A stretch of DNA of 64,000 bases from NCBI GenBank assembly GCA_037043455.1, contig JAWPHD010011233.1:1-64000 (forward strand), given 5' to 3'. Below the pieces are notes generated by a model that saw only the letters and a list, made by a program, of their open reading frames with translations, was not told the DNA's origin and ran no database searches. Origin of the DNA: Cyrtodaria siliqua. Its lineage: Eukaryota > Mollusca > Bivalvia > Adapedonta > Hiatellidae. Positions within the stretch are counted from its first letter, which is position 1. Every line of letters starts with the position of its first letter. The translations under genes and the position numbers were made by a program. This document shows, piece after piece, positions 46,093-57,333 of the stretch.

Positions 46093-46985
46093 TCTGCCAT
46101 CTTTTAAATAATATTGATCGGAACATAATATCGGAAGGTATAATTATATGATAGAAATTGTGCCCTTTATATCCGAAAAGTTTGATACAATTGTGCTCAA
46201 AGTTGTCCAGCGAGAGCAGACGAGTCATATTTTCTTAATACAATAAGCCATTTTATTACATCATCCAAGTATCAAAGTACACCTCTGTTAAAATAATAGA
46301 AAATTGTCTTTATATGCCATGTTAATACATACTTGTTACACTCGAAATGCATGCACTTACATTGTAAATTGAATGTGGTATAGTGAAACATTCGGATGTA
46401 CAGTTCATTATATCGGATGTACATATTTTTTATTTGGTTTGGACCATTTTTGTTTGAATATAGGCATGCCATCAATTAGTTTTGTTTGCAATATTGAATG
46501 AAAAATAGTCACTTTATTGCGTTGAACACATCCACAAAATTATTTAGTTGCCGGTTATAATATTTTGACAGAGAAAATCACTATACTGTAGCATTGGATT
46601 GTACTGAAAAAATATGTCATTGAAAGAAAATATTAGCTTTTTTACAATGGTGTACTTTGAAACTGGATGATGTGATAACATGGCAAATTGTATTTAGAAA
46701 TGATGTCTCGACTGTTCTCGGTGGATAAATGGACTATTCTGTGGATAAATTGATTTCACATAAAAATCAAAATAACTTTGAGTAAAATACATTTGTTTCG
46801 GATATAAAGGGCACACTTCCTGCCATATAAGTATTCTTCCTGAAATTATGTTCACAACAATAGTGTTGAATAATTGTCATGTACTGTTTGATAGACATTG
46901 TTAATGTCTAAAACATGCATTTAAGCATTTCACATGACCATATCCCATATCCCATTTTGGATCTTTTTTCAAAATGGCAGACCAA
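46093..46985. mobile_element. Long foldback (near-palindromic) element
   Basis: TTGGTCTGCCAT at the left is inverted as ATGGCAGACCAA at the right. Inner blocks mirror in the same order: GTGCCCTTTATATCCGAAA (about 46161) with TTTCGGATATAAAGGGCAC (about 46797), then CGAGAGCAGACGAGTCATAT with a mirrored GATGTCTCGACTGTTCTCGG, then CATCATCCAAGTATCAAAGT with a mirrored ACTTTGAAACTGGATGATG. The right arm has about 125 bp extra. No transposase is seen. Confidence 0.75.
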
Positions 46986-47511
46986 TATAAACCAACTTTC
47001 TAATTAGATAAAAAAAAAATATATATATTTCAGTAACACGTACTACATAATATACAAATTATTACTGAAGTAAATAACATTTTTCAAGCTGATTGGAAAA
47101 TACTGGTATGCATAAGTGAAGCAAACAGTGTAACAGTCGTCCATGAAGAGGCAGTTGTTATTCGCAAATACTGTGAAGATGAAACGGTACAAACACTCTT
47201 AGAAATAAGAAAAGTGTTCAAATCAGTACTTTTGTAAAAAAAGAGTAGGTACAACACGTTATAAATGTGTGTGATTATCGTTAATGAAGTGTTGATAGGC
47301 TGGCAGTATTTAATGAACATGCAATAAGTGTTCACAAAGCGTTTACATTTGATAACCTGTTTTCCGATAAAACGTTAAATAAACAAACTGCACTTTTTTT
47401 TTATAAATGACTGTTCACATCTTTAAAATTGCAAATTGATTGTAAATATATACACTGTTTTGTTTAACTTCTTGCGTAACTCTTCATTATTAGCGTATAT
47501 ATAAAGAGATA
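46986..47511. other. Intergenic, no feature recognised
   Basis: AT-rich. The minus frame at 47084-47335 has no coding character. Confidence 0.35.
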
Positions 47512-47655
47512 TAGAGGTTATTTGTTGTTTTGGAGTGAATAACAGATTTTATTTCATAGAGAAATATGAAAACTTTATATTTTCACGAATGCGAAGTTTG
47601 ATCACTTCGAGATGAAATAAAATCTGTTCTTCACGACAAAACAACACATTTTTTC
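47512..47655. mobile_element. Foldback hairpin element, family 2, copy 2
   Basis: TTGTTGTTTTGGAGTGAATA then ACAGATTTTATTTCAT pairs with GATGAAATAAAATCTGTTCT then TCACGACAAAACAACA. Same layout as the intronic copy at 31.35 kb. Confidence 0.75.
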
Positions 47656-48264
47656 TTTTTATGCTTAATAATCAAAGTGTGCTGCAGTATGGAGTATTTT
47701 TTTTAATTTGACGACTTCATTGTGTTAGTATGATAACATTGCTGTTTTTAATTCCCCATAACTTCTAAATTGCTTAACCGATTTCAATAATCTACGACTC
47801 ATTTTCTTAAGTTATTTCCGATCTAATGATATAACATCATAGCAACTTTCTGAAAAAATGACCAACTAACAGTCTTCACTGTAAATGACAACAATTCTGA
47901 AATATTTGACCAGTTTAAAAAAAAATAGCTCGTTTTCTTAGTTAGAACATTTAAGTCGAATGATATAATATTAAAAGTTATTTGCTAAACACATGCAAAA
48001 AATAATTGTTTTTGAAAGAAAAGTAGTTCCGTCAGTGAAAACATAACACTATATTTCACTCTTATGAAATACCGCTTTTATTTTATTGATAAAATCAACT
48101 ATTTCACTGCTAAAATAAATATGGTTTATTTTACTGCTGGTTTAAATTATCAAGAAATCCTTTGCATGAGCTTTTGTCCCAGTATTGTCACGGTTGTTTT
48201 ACGGAACAACGTAATATACTCGAGTTGTTTAATAATACAAAGTATATGACCTGGTTGTTTTAAA
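47656..48264. other. Intergenic, no feature recognised
   Basis: AT-rich, with local A/T periodicity only. Confidence 0.35.
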
Positions 48265-48299
48265 TGGAATCAGTTATGTTATTTTTACTGTTCCTTTGG

Positions 48300-48675
48300 G
48301 TCCAACGAGCACAAAGTAGTTTGCTTTATTGATATACTTTATTGCCGTGTTTTTTATACGACAAAGTATATATCCAGGTCTGGTTTATATGATACAGCGT
48401 GTGACCAGGTTTATTTATATTATAAAGTCTATAGTACGGTTTGTATTACCGTATATTTTCGGTTATTTCGGTTGTGTTAGTGAGGTTTGGTGCACCCTAG
48501 AACCTGTTTTAAAACCCCAGCGGCCTTTTTGTCAACTGACCGTTCCAGGCGGTAGCCCTATTGTCAACTATTTTGTGTTTGGCCTTTTATTCATCTTTTA
48601 TGTTCTTTGTTTCTGTATGTGTTTGTCGTTGATCGTCCTTAAATGCTGCTTCGAATTTTGTATCTATATTTACAT
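48300..48675 (+). mobile_element. Family B copy, sense: internal minisatellite plus 3' UTR
   Basis: 48340-48460 holds diverged units like TTTATAYGACAAAGTATAT. 48478-48675 is the sense 3' UTR (GAGGTTTGGTGCACCCTAGA, the hairpin ACTGACCGTTCCAGGCGG, TGCTGCTTCG end). Its 3' end faces that of the antisense copy starting near 48715. Confidence 0.7.
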
Positions 48676-48714
48676 GATCTGGTATATTATTGTTCATGTT
48701 TTAATATGACAAAG

Positions 48715-49690
48715 GATATAAACGTGTTTGTTTTATACGATAAAGTATTAAGCCAGATTTGTTATATATGACAAAGTATAAAGGTCGGACAGGAAATGCA
48801 GCTTCGCAGAACACAGTAAAACCTAAACCACGCAAAACGACAAACATGAATGGCAAGGTTAATAAGGAATAAAGGCTCATTACACACACAATTGTTTGAC
48901 AATAGGGCTACCGCCTTGGATTGATCATTGGCAAAAAAGGCCGATCGGAGTTTAAACCAGGTTCTAGGCTGCACCAAACCTCACACTTACCCTATTGTCA
49001 TCCCAATAAAACGGGACAGTGTAAATAAAGAAATCCCCTCCATGAACTATTCTCTAACCAAACAGGCAGAATTAACAGGCAATATCAGTAAAACACAAAG
49101 ATGCTCGTTTATATATAAATACAAAAGCCAATACATATAAAGACACAAAGAAGGTACTCAATGATCTGGCAGAAGCCAGAGCAACAAGAGAATAACCTAG
49201 TCAGGGCAAGACAAGACAAGATTGCAGACAAACATCAAACGTCACCGTCCTTTTTGGCTTTAGGTTGACGTCATAATAGGGTCCACAGCCTGCCCGATCA
49301 TTGCAAAATTAAAGAGGAAAGCAGACTGGCGAACTGCTAATGGGGTCCACCACCAAGCATGCAGTGCGTTGCAAAATGATAGGGTCACAACTTCTTTTTA
49401 TAAAAGAGTATGATAATGGATCTTTGGAAACGGTCGACTAAACCTTATAACAAGTTTAACAAAGATAGTATGAACGTGATCATGACCAAGGATCTTACGA
49501 AGTTTAAAAATCACGTCACCTTAGACGTCAAGTTAAAATAGTCCTTGTCGCAGAACAGTTCTTACAATTTTGCAAAGGTTTTACGAATTTTATGGTAACG
49601 TTATCTCTGATGGAGTAGCCTTTAAGTTATATAACGATTACGAATATTAAAAGCCTCAACTCGAGTACAAGCTCTAGAAAAACTAATAAA
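48715..49690 (-). pseudogene. Family B copy, antisense, with broken C-terminal coding end
   Basis: Minisatellite units (ATATATGACAAAGTATAAAG), the terminal block GGTCGGACAGGAAATGCAGC (48783), UTR hairpin (48905-48931), UTR to about 49260, then degraded coding sequence homologous to the C-terminal tail. A 30-40 bp S1 scrap (AGAGTATGATAATGGATCTT, 49405-49424) interrupts it. Further upstream coding remnants reach about 49690. No open frame remains. Confidence 0.65.
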
Positions 49691-49699
49691 AAGAAATAT

Positions 49700-50000
49700 A
49701 AAAAGATCGGACAGGGAAAGTAGCATTCAAGGAGGACAGTCAGCCACAAAACACAGAAACAAACATGCAAACAGACAAACAAGAACGCAAAAGTAACAAT
49801 AAAAGAAAACGACATCACAAACACAAAAGGGTTGCCAATAGGGCTACCGCCTTGGAACGGTCAGTGGCAAAGTAGGCCAATGGGGGTTTAAACCGGTTCT
49901 AGGGTGCACCACACCTCACACTTACCCTACTGCCATCCCATTAAATGGACAGTGTAAATAAAGAAATCCCCGCCATGATCTAATCTCTAAGTTGAGATAC
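49700..50000 (-). mobile_element. Family B 3' UTR, antisense
   Basis: ATCGGACAGGGAAAGTAGCA (49707) through the hairpin (GGGCTACCGCCTTGGAACGG, 49839) to AAATCCCCGCCATGATCTAA, where it meets about 28 bp of antisense palm sequence (CGAGAGGTGTCATTAAAGGC) and then the family A copy in the opposite orientation. Confidence 0.8.
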
Positions 50001-50033
50001 ATAGACCCCGAGAGGTGTCATTAAAGGCTTCAT

Positions 50034-50549
50034 AAGAGAGATGATTTCAATTTTAACATCGTAAACTATCCACACCTGAATGGAGATGTACCTCGTGCTA
50101 CCTCATATGGGGTGTACATCTCCCAGCTCATTCGATTTGCTAGAGCGTGTAATGATATTATAGACGTCAATGATCGAAATCAAGTTATTACAAGTTAACT
50201 TCTTCAGCAGGGTTTTCGTTATCACAAACTACGTAGATCTTTCTCTAAACCCTACCGCCGCAACGAGGGCCTGCTGGAAAAGTACAACACCAACCTTAAA
50301 ACACTTCTGCGACTAGGCATATCACAACCCTCATTTTATAGGGATGTGGTCTATAAACTTCGAAAGTTAAAAGGGTCTGACGGGTTTCCTGACCGCTTTA
50401 CAAATTTAATCAGGAAGTTCGTCAGAAAAGGATATAACCCTTTGGTTTTACAGCGCACTGTATGTTTAGTAAATGACCCCTCTACAGTCAGTCATTACGC
50501 TTCACTTTTCACTTGTGCGATGACTGGACTACCTCTAGGGACTCTATGA
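50034..50549 (+). pseudogene. Reverse-transcriptase element family A, C-terminal region, one stop from open
   Basis: Plus frame KRDDFNFNIVNYPHLNGDVP, GVYISQLIRFARACNDIIDV, then a TAA (50196-50198) in place of the Lys in the 45.5-kb copy (TSKLLQQG), then LLQQGFRYHKLRRSFSKPYR and on to YASLFTCAMTGLPLGTL-stop. The frame is otherwise continuous for about 170 codons. Palm motifs are absent. This is the sister of the 45.2-45.8 kb copy, inverted. Confidence 0.75.
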
Positions 50550-51021
50550 TTGTACCTACTGAAACCCCAACTAAGGGAGGTGGGTGCATGAGCTTTCGTC
50601 CCTCGGGTTTTCTAGATTGGTTTTCTCTTTAGCTGCAACTACTATGGTTGTTTAGTACGATTCTGGATACATCCTGAGATGTTTATTATTTTGTATGTGT
50701 ATCTTTATTTAGTTTCTCTGGATGTGGACTTTATTGTTAGAGATTTCTTTTTGATGGGAGGTAGTTTTGTTTACACTGTCTTGTATATTTGGGCGCTGAA
50801 GACAGGATAATAGCGAGGATTGTGCGCATATAAAATCGATTCAAGCTAACCAGTAGGCCTTATTGCCTACTGACCGTTCCAAGTCGGTAAACCTGTCTTC
50901 ACCACCCTTTCTGTTGTTTTTTGTCTCTTTCATTGTAGTTTCAAGTCCTTGTTTGCAGTACAGTGCGGACCTACGATGCCATTGCGTTCGGACGCTGTGG
51001 TTTCTATAGGACCCTATATAT
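50550..51021 (+). mobile_element. Family A 3' UTR, sense
   Basis: GGGAGGTGGGTGCATGAGCT, ATTCTGGATACATCCTGAGA, the conserved hairpin (ACTGACCGTTCCAAGTCGG, about 50873), GGACCTACGATGCCATTGCG and the terminus GGTTTCTATAGGACCCTATA. Confidence 0.85.
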
Positions 51022-51300
51022 CATTATTCAATAACATCTGCCTGGGTATCTGGTGAAAGACAATATGAAATCTCTTTCTTAACAATACAAAAACAAATCT
51101 GCCACAAGGGGTGCACAGTTCGTACCCATAGGGATACCCACAATTTGTCTTTAAACGGTAATTTCATACCTGACGAAAATATTATCTAATCGAAAATATA
51201 AGTGATTCACAAACTTCATGGCAAGTCCACATAATGTAATTGTCCAAACTGCTGTTAGTAAGCAACGCTTTAATATTGTTACAGGCCAACATTGTATTAT
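51022..51300 (-). pseudogene. Reverse-transcriptase palm fragment
   Basis: Minus strand reads NNTMLACNNIKALLTNSSLD, CHEVCESLIF, then, with frame changes, VGIPMGTNCAPLVADLFLYC. This is the segment before the catalytic YxDD motif. It abuts the family A terminus of the opposite orientation. Confidence 0.65.
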
Positions 51301-51309
51301 TTTCCAAGG

Positions 51310-51590
51310 CGAACATTGTTGCATATTCAGTTTTTGTTTTATTTGACAAAGTATATGTGGGTTTGGTTTTATATGACAAAGTATGCCGGGTTGTTTTATA
51401 TGTCAAACTTTGCCGGGTTTGTTTGATATTAACTGAATAGAACAAATTTGTATTCAACTTTATGTCGTTTGCTTTTATTATGACATTTGCCTTCTTGTTT
51501 TTCTGTTTGCGTGTTTGTTTCTGTGTTTTGTGGTTGACTGTCCTCCTTGAAAGCTTTCCCTGTCCAATCTTTTTATATTTCTTTGTACAT
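51310..51590 (+). mobile_element. Family B internal minisatellite and terminal 3' fragment, sense
   Basis: Three units of about 30 bp (TTTTATATGACAAAGTATGC and variants, 51330-51430), then TATGTCGTTTGCTTTTATTA to CCCTGTCCAATCTTTTTATA. Confidence 0.7.
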
Positions 51591-52370
51591 ACTATCTCGT
51601 TGGTCAACATTAATTACGCAATATGATTTTAATTGAACTGTACAATACAATTATGATACACCTTTTTATACAATTTATGAATAGCAAATAAACAATGTTG
51701 AATCACAAATAGCAATAAATAGCATGCTTCCAAAGTTGCACTCTCCTACATATGTATAACATGTTGACAAGTGATTATACAATACATATACCTGATAGAC
51801 TAAGTATAGAATGAACTTAAACTGGAATGTTTAATAAAATAGTTATTTCACATTGGTCAAATGCTTTTTTGATGTATTTAGCCAAATTAATGTGTTCTTT
51901 TTTATTTCAGAATTCACAGAATTTTATAAAGCTCGGACGTTTATAATATATTTTTCAATAATAAACTGATTCTCATGTCATTAAAGCAGGGCAAACTGTA
52001 ATGTAATGATATTCATCTTCTATATCGTTCTACATATATCTCGCTCAATTCTTAGAGAATTAGTGGAAAGCCTTAGCCTCGAGATAAACAACCTTAAGTA
52101 ATTTGGTACAATATCAAGCTATTTTTCAAATGCAAACTCATTTTTAACTCTACTGGCCAAAGGTCAGCAGAGCTGATGGGGTGACGAGTTGACAGTTGTC
52201 CGTCGTCCGTCCGTCGTTAACCGTCCGTTTTATTCGTTAACACGATAGGGCCTTCATTTTACATCCGATATTTTTCAAACTTTACCACATTGTTGATATC
52301 AATGACAGCTCTGAGGATATCAAAAACCAGTCAGTACGGAACAGTAACACCGGATTTACGTCCCTTGATA
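51591..52370. other. Intergenic with a GTCCGTC-rich repeat near the end
   Basis: Mostly AT-rich. At 52155-52235 a phrase AGAGCTGATGGGGTGACGAG is followed by GTCCGTCGTCCGTCCGTCG, resembling a dispersed molluscan repeat; the mirrored GACGGACGACGACGGACG is at about 25002. Confidence 0.4.
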
Positions 52371-52377
52371 TAGTTTC

Positions 52378-53640
52378 TACATATCGCGGTATGCATCTAC
52401 CGATATTTTAATACTACGGTATGCATCTACCGACATTGTAACACTGCGGTATGCATCTACTGCCATTGTAATATTGCGGTATGCACCTACCAATATTCTT
52501 ATATAGCAGTATGCATCTGTCAACATTGTACTATTGCAGTATGCATCTACCGACATTGTAATATTACGGTATGCACATACTGACATTGTAATACTGAGGT
52601 ATGCATCTACTGACATTGTAATATTATGGTACGTATCTACCGACATTGTAATATTGCGGTATGCATTTACCGACATTGCACTATTGCGCTATCCATATAC
52701 ATACCGACATTAAGATATTATGGTATGTATCTACCGATATTGTAATATTGCGGTTTGCAGCTACCGACATTGTAATATGGCGGTATGCATCTACAGGCTA
52801 TTCATATGGATGTATACATCTAATGACATTGTAATCTGGCGGTATGCATCTACCGACATTGTAATATTGCTGTATGCATTTACCGACATTGCACTATTGC
52901 GCTATGCATATACCGAGATTGTAATATTGCAGTATGCATCTACCTACATTGTAATATGGTGGTTTGCATCTACAATATATGCATATGGAGTTATACATAT
53001 ACTGACCGTGTAATATGTCGGTATGCATATACCGACATTGTAATATTGCGGTATGCATCTAATGACATTGTAATATGGCGGTATGCATCTACAGGTTATA
53101 CATATGAAGGTATGCATCTACTGACAGTGTTATATGGCAGTATGCAACTACCGACATTGTAATATTGCGATATGCCACTACCGACATTGTATTATTGCGG
53201 TATGCATCTTCCGACTTGTTAATATTGCGGTATGTATCTCATGACATTGCATATGCAGGCTGTTTATATATGGAGATATAAATCTTCTGACTTTGTAATA
53301 TTGCGGTATACATCAACATGATATGCATATGGAGGTATACATATACTGACTTTGTAATATTGCGGTATGTATCTACAGGTTATAAATATGGAGGTATACA
53401 TCTACTGACATTGTAATATTGCGGTTTGCATCTACGGACTATACATATGGAGGTATACATCTACTGACATTTTAATATTGCGGTATGCAGCTACCAACAT
53501 TGTAATAAATGAATGAATGAATGAATGTTGTTTTACGGCACGTCGACAATATAGTGCGGTATGCATCTACTAACATTTTAATAATGCGGTATGCATCTAC
53601 TGGCTATACATATGAAGGTATACATCTACTGAATTTGGAA
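52378..53640. repeat. 30-bp minisatellite, about 1.26 kb
   Basis: Diverged units of GCGGTATGCATCTACCGACA plus TTGTAATATT, with variant units carrying GGTTATACATATGGAGGTAT. An (AATG)n tract sits inside at about 53506-53528. Because 30 is a multiple of three, frames are open on both strands (for example SVDAYRNITM repeats). These are not genes. Confidence 0.95.
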
Positions 53641-53714
53641 TACGTGTTTACAAATTATATCTACTGCTTATCTTATATCGATTAAATGTGTACATGACCG
53701 CGTCTTTGTCTATC

Positions 53715-53890
53715 TTCAAATTGACAAGACTGCTTTAATAAGAGTGCATCCATCAAAATACATTAATAGAAAATAGCGATATAATTAAATGTTTTTGTAA
53801 ATATATCTAAAAGATTGTACTGAACAACTACAGCAGTTGCAGTCACAGATAAACCAATCCAAGGTACGACAACATAATATGAGGAGCGAA
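53715..53890 (-). mobile_element. Family A 3' UTR fragment
   Basis: TTGTACTGAACAACTACAGC, AGTTGCAGTCACAGATAAAC and CCAATCCAAGGTACGACAAC match 44060-44120 of another copy. Confidence 0.6.
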
Positions 53891-54167
53891 GGTTCATGCA
53901 TCAAACTTCAGTTCAGGTTTGCAGAACCACCAATCATATACTCCTACTTTATGGGCCAGTAATTTATGTTTTTTTCTTTACTATAGTTCTTTATTAATCT
54001 CGTACACACATTTTCTCCATCATCATGCAGCCATGCATATATGAGTCTAGTAGCAGACCTGGTGAACATGAAGTTACAACTAAAGACACGCCTATAAAGA
54101 AGAAAGCGATTTAAATACAGGTTCTGTAGCTTTAATAATGATAAAAAGGCTAAGGCATTGGAACGAG

Positions 54168-54247
54168 TGTCATCCCAATAAATGGGACAGTAAAAGTAAA
54201 TATATCCCCGGCAGGTTATAATCACTAACAAACAAGGCAGCATTAAT
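54168..54247 (-). mobile_element. Family B 3' UTR fragment
   Basis: TGTCATCCCAATAAATGGGA, CAGTAAAAGTAAATATATCC and AACAAGGCAGCATTAAT. Confidence 0.6.
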
Positions 54248-54525
54248 CGTCATTTATTTTTCGGCCATCTTTAAAAATAAAGACGGCCCATTTATTTTCA
54301 CCGTCATAGGTACATGGTGGTCGGAGAATCATAACACAATAATTAGCAACTGTAATAGTGATATATCTATGAAACAAAGTTTTCAGAGTACATGCCAGCA
54401 AAATAAATATTGCATGCATAAGAAACAACAATAAAAAAATAATAAGTATCACAGAATGTTTTATGAATCACTGTGGTAAAATGATTTATATTTGGCTAGC
54501 GTATAATATAATAAAAACATAAATA

Positions 54526-54630
54526 ACCCATTCCGTTACAATTAAATCCAACCAATTCCGTTACAATTAAATCCAACCAATTCCGTTACAATTAAATCCA
54601 ACCAATTCCGTTACAATTAAATCCAACCAA
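54526..54630. repeat. 25-bp tandem repeat, four copies
   Basis: CCAATTCCGTTACAATTAAA plus TCCAA, four near-identical units. Confidence 0.95.
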
Positions 54631-55184
54631 TACTATGATGGAGAAAGTTTGTTCTCTATTCTTTTTGCTGCCAAAACAATATGCTATGCATATTAAAGAA
54701 TGGGGATAATTCTTACACTATTCAGTCCATATTTAAAAAGCGAGATATGTCCCTTCTTATATACAAATGACATATAATATTGTTATTGTCTGAAACTTAG
54801 ATTGCTTAGGAAAAAATAAATAGATGGAAAAATAAACTTCCATTGATTTTGAAATCGATTTTGAAAGACCCTTATTATAATTATGTTCAATAAGATTAGT
54901 GTAAATTTGTCATTTTTCATTAAATCTGCCAATAGAATTTGTTCTGAAGGTTATTACTTTTTCTGTGTTATATTGGTAAAGTACTGAGTTTTTATACGTT
55001 GTTAAATACGGTGATCTCCCATCTATTCTACAAGAATTAGATAGATGTATTGGCTACTAGAATAAGATAATTTAGATGATTTTATCATCAAGTGGTATAT
55101 CTCCAAATATAATACAATAACAATTATTGTACTTAATATGTTTAATGTTAAATTATTAAGATGTTGGCATAAATAAGAAATAGG
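54631..55184. other. Intergenic, no feature recognised
   Basis: AT-rich, no supported feature. Confidence 0.35.
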
Positions 55185-55520
55185 GTCCTATAGAAACCAC
55201 AGCGTCCGAGCGCAAAGGCAGCGTAGGTCCGCACTGTACTGCAAACAAGGACTTGAAAGAGACAAAAAACAACAGAAAGGGTGGTGACGACAGGGTTACC
55301 GACTTGGAACGGTCAGTAGGCAATAAGGCCCACTGGTTAGCTTGAATCGATTTTATATGCGCACAATCCTCACTATTATCCTGTCTTCAGCGCCCAAATA
55401 GACAAGACAGTGTAAACAAAACTACATCCCATCAAAAGGAATTCTCTAACAATAAAGTCCACATCCAGAGAAACTAACCAAAGAAACACATACAAAATAA
55501 TAAAACATTTCAGGATGTCA
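55185..55520 (-). mobile_element. Family A 3' UTR, antisense
   Basis: ATAGGGTCCTATAGAAACCA terminus, hairpin (GTTACCGACTTGGAACGGTC, about 55296), GATTTTATATGCGCACAATC, and on to AACATTTCAGGATGTCATCC. The coding part is missing. Confidence 0.8.
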
Positions 55521-55699
55521 TCCCTCTTTAAGCCAGTCGCAAACTCTATTCCAGAAATACTCTATTCCAGAAATACTATATTCCAGAAAGACTGCACATT
55601 TCTACAGTGCCAAAATAAATGGATTAATGATTCCGTGTTTGCATGAAAACCTGTCATTATTAATAATCATCATTTTAACAAGAACTTTATTAGTTGCTA

Positions 55700-56618
55700 A
55701 AATAATAATTAATAGGCAATATAAGTAAAACACATTAAATTATCATGTATATATAAAATAAAAGAAACCTACAAAGCCACACAAAGTAAGTACTGATTGA
55801 CCTGGCAGAAGTCAGAGCAACGAGAGAACAAACCGGTAAGGTACGACAATACAATATTAACTACAAACATCAAACGCTACCGTCCTATAATGATTTAGGT
55901 AGACGTCATTATAGGGTTCACAATCTGTCCGGTCATCGCACAATCAAAGAGGAAAGCATAGTGGCGAATTGTAAATGGGTCAACCACTAAACATGCAGTA
56001 CATCTCAAAATATTATGGTCATAACCTCTTTTGATAAACTGTTTAATATGTTTAATAATGATTGTGTGAAAATGTTTATGACCAAGGATCTTACGAAGTG
56101 TGTAAATCAAATCACCATAGAAGTCAGGCTGTGATAGTCCTTGTCGCAGAGGAGTTGCTTAAATTGCTCTTATAGTTTAAAAGTAGATCAGAGTTACGAT
56201 AATAACATTTTGCAAAGGTTTTTCGAAGTTTATGGTAACGGTAGTCATGCTGGAGTAGCTTTTTAGTTATACCAATATTACGAATTTTAAAGTCCTCAAG
56301 ACGACTACAAGCTCTAGAGAAACAAATACGTTGATAAACATAGACCACATAAGAAGTAGCTAGGTGAACATAGCCATGTAAATGGGGGATAATCATCAAT
56401 ATCACAATTTAGATCATCTCTCTTGTCACAGATTTTACTAATTATTTCGCCATTATCAATAGAGATGTAAATCAAGAAAAAAAAGCGATAGTAACAGAAA
56501 TGTTAGCTTTGTTGAGTTGAAGTTGAGGTTCATTAAGATAGATATTATTAACAATTGTAGCAAAGAAAAGAAATGATTGTCAATGTTCAATATGTTATCC
56601 AAATACCGAGAAGTGTCA
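55700..56618 (-). pseudogene. Family B reverse-transcriptase element, palm to C-terminus, frameshifted
   Basis: From high to low coordinates: NDTSRYLDNILNIDN (catalytic YLDD changed to YLDN, about 56590), a frameshifted LDLHLYIDNGEIISKICDKR, a C-terminal stretch (56124-56405: KLLQHDYRYHKLRKTFAKCY), and the tail (55895-56110: HYAFLFDCAMTGQIVNPIMT and ST-stop). UTR follows to about 55700. It continues upstream on the far side of the M2 insertion at 56623-57123. Confidence 0.75.
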
Positions 56619-56622
56619 TTAA

Positions 56623-57123
56623 GGGGACAATGTCCGTAACTTTTAGCCTATAAAACACCCACTAATTATGTTCGCAAACATCACACACCAAACATTATTG
56701 AATATTTACTAATTAAAAGCAAGATTGCTTGACGGAATTCAATTGTGGTACAAAAAAAGAAGAGAAACCGCTTCGGGCGTTTGAACTCGCAGCCCAAACT
56801 AGAATTACACTCGCGGTAATAATAGTGAGCGTGAGAGTAAAGTAGCGACATAGCTCCCGACTGAGCTAACCGGGCTATACATATTACGAAATACATACTA
56901 TGGTGAAAACCTAATGCGCTAATGGAAGTCACATGATCGCAGAAAAAAGGTAAATATGGTGGGTCCCACTTTATTTAAAGCTTTTTTTTTTTTCAAACAC
57001 GAATGTATTACTACAGACTTCTTATGGTCTATGCTCATGTTTTCATGTACACATTTCACTGAATAAAAGTCAGACGGTTATTTGGTTATGCTCAATATCT
57101 GCTTACTTACGGACAGTGTCCCT
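56623..57123. mobile_element. TTAA-flanked inverted-repeat element M2, copy 1
   Basis: A 501-bp element ending GGGGACAATGTCCGTAAC and TTACGGACAGTGTCCCT, flanked by TTAA at 56619-56622 and 57124-57127. It splits the retroelement palm at GTCA-TTAA-AGGCTTC, which is uninterrupted at 60.75 and 50.01 kb. It carries a tRNA-like block inside. Confidence 0.9.
56768..56875 (-). other. tRNA-derived block inside M2 copy 1
   Basis: Sense strand starts GCCCGGTTAGCTCAGTCGGG (tRNA 5' half with a clear A box) and has GAGTTCAAACGCCCG (B box) about 90 nt on. The middle (CTCACGCTCACTATTATTAC) is longer than a tRNA anticodon/variable region. Not a functional tRNA; it is a tRNA-derived promoter module. Confidence 0.8.
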
Positions 57124-57127
57124 TTAA

Positions 57128-57242
57128 AGGCTTAAATTACATTTGCTTGAGTATCGGATGAAAGATTCAACATAAAATCTCTTGCATAGCAATACAAGAA
57201 CAAATCTGCGACAAGAGGTGCTCAGTTCATACCCATAAGGTT
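57128..57242 (-). pseudogene. Reverse-transcriptase palm, upstream part of the split copy
   Basis: Reads MGMN-TGA-APLVADLFLYCYARDFM, NLSSDTQANVI-TAA-A, directly before the M2 insertion point. TGA replaces the Cys seen as TGT at 51.1 and 60.9 kb. Confidence 0.65.
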
Positions 57243-57333
57243 CCTTAGGATAGATATTATTAACAATTGTAGCAAAGAAAAGAAATGATTGTCAATGTTC
57301 AATATGTCATCCAAATACCGAGAAGTGTCATTA
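57243..57333 (-). pseudogene. Palm fragment, start of the tandem duplicate
   Basis: Repeats 56536-56620 (AACAATTGTAGCAAAGAAAA, CCAAATACCGAGAAGTGTCA) but encodes intact YLDD (CATCC instead of TATCC). Confidence 0.7.

Noticed and set aside
52377..53162. Repeat-protein genes (SVDAYRNITM and related frames)
   Set aside because: Open only because the unit is 30 bp; present on both strands, with no start or splice context.
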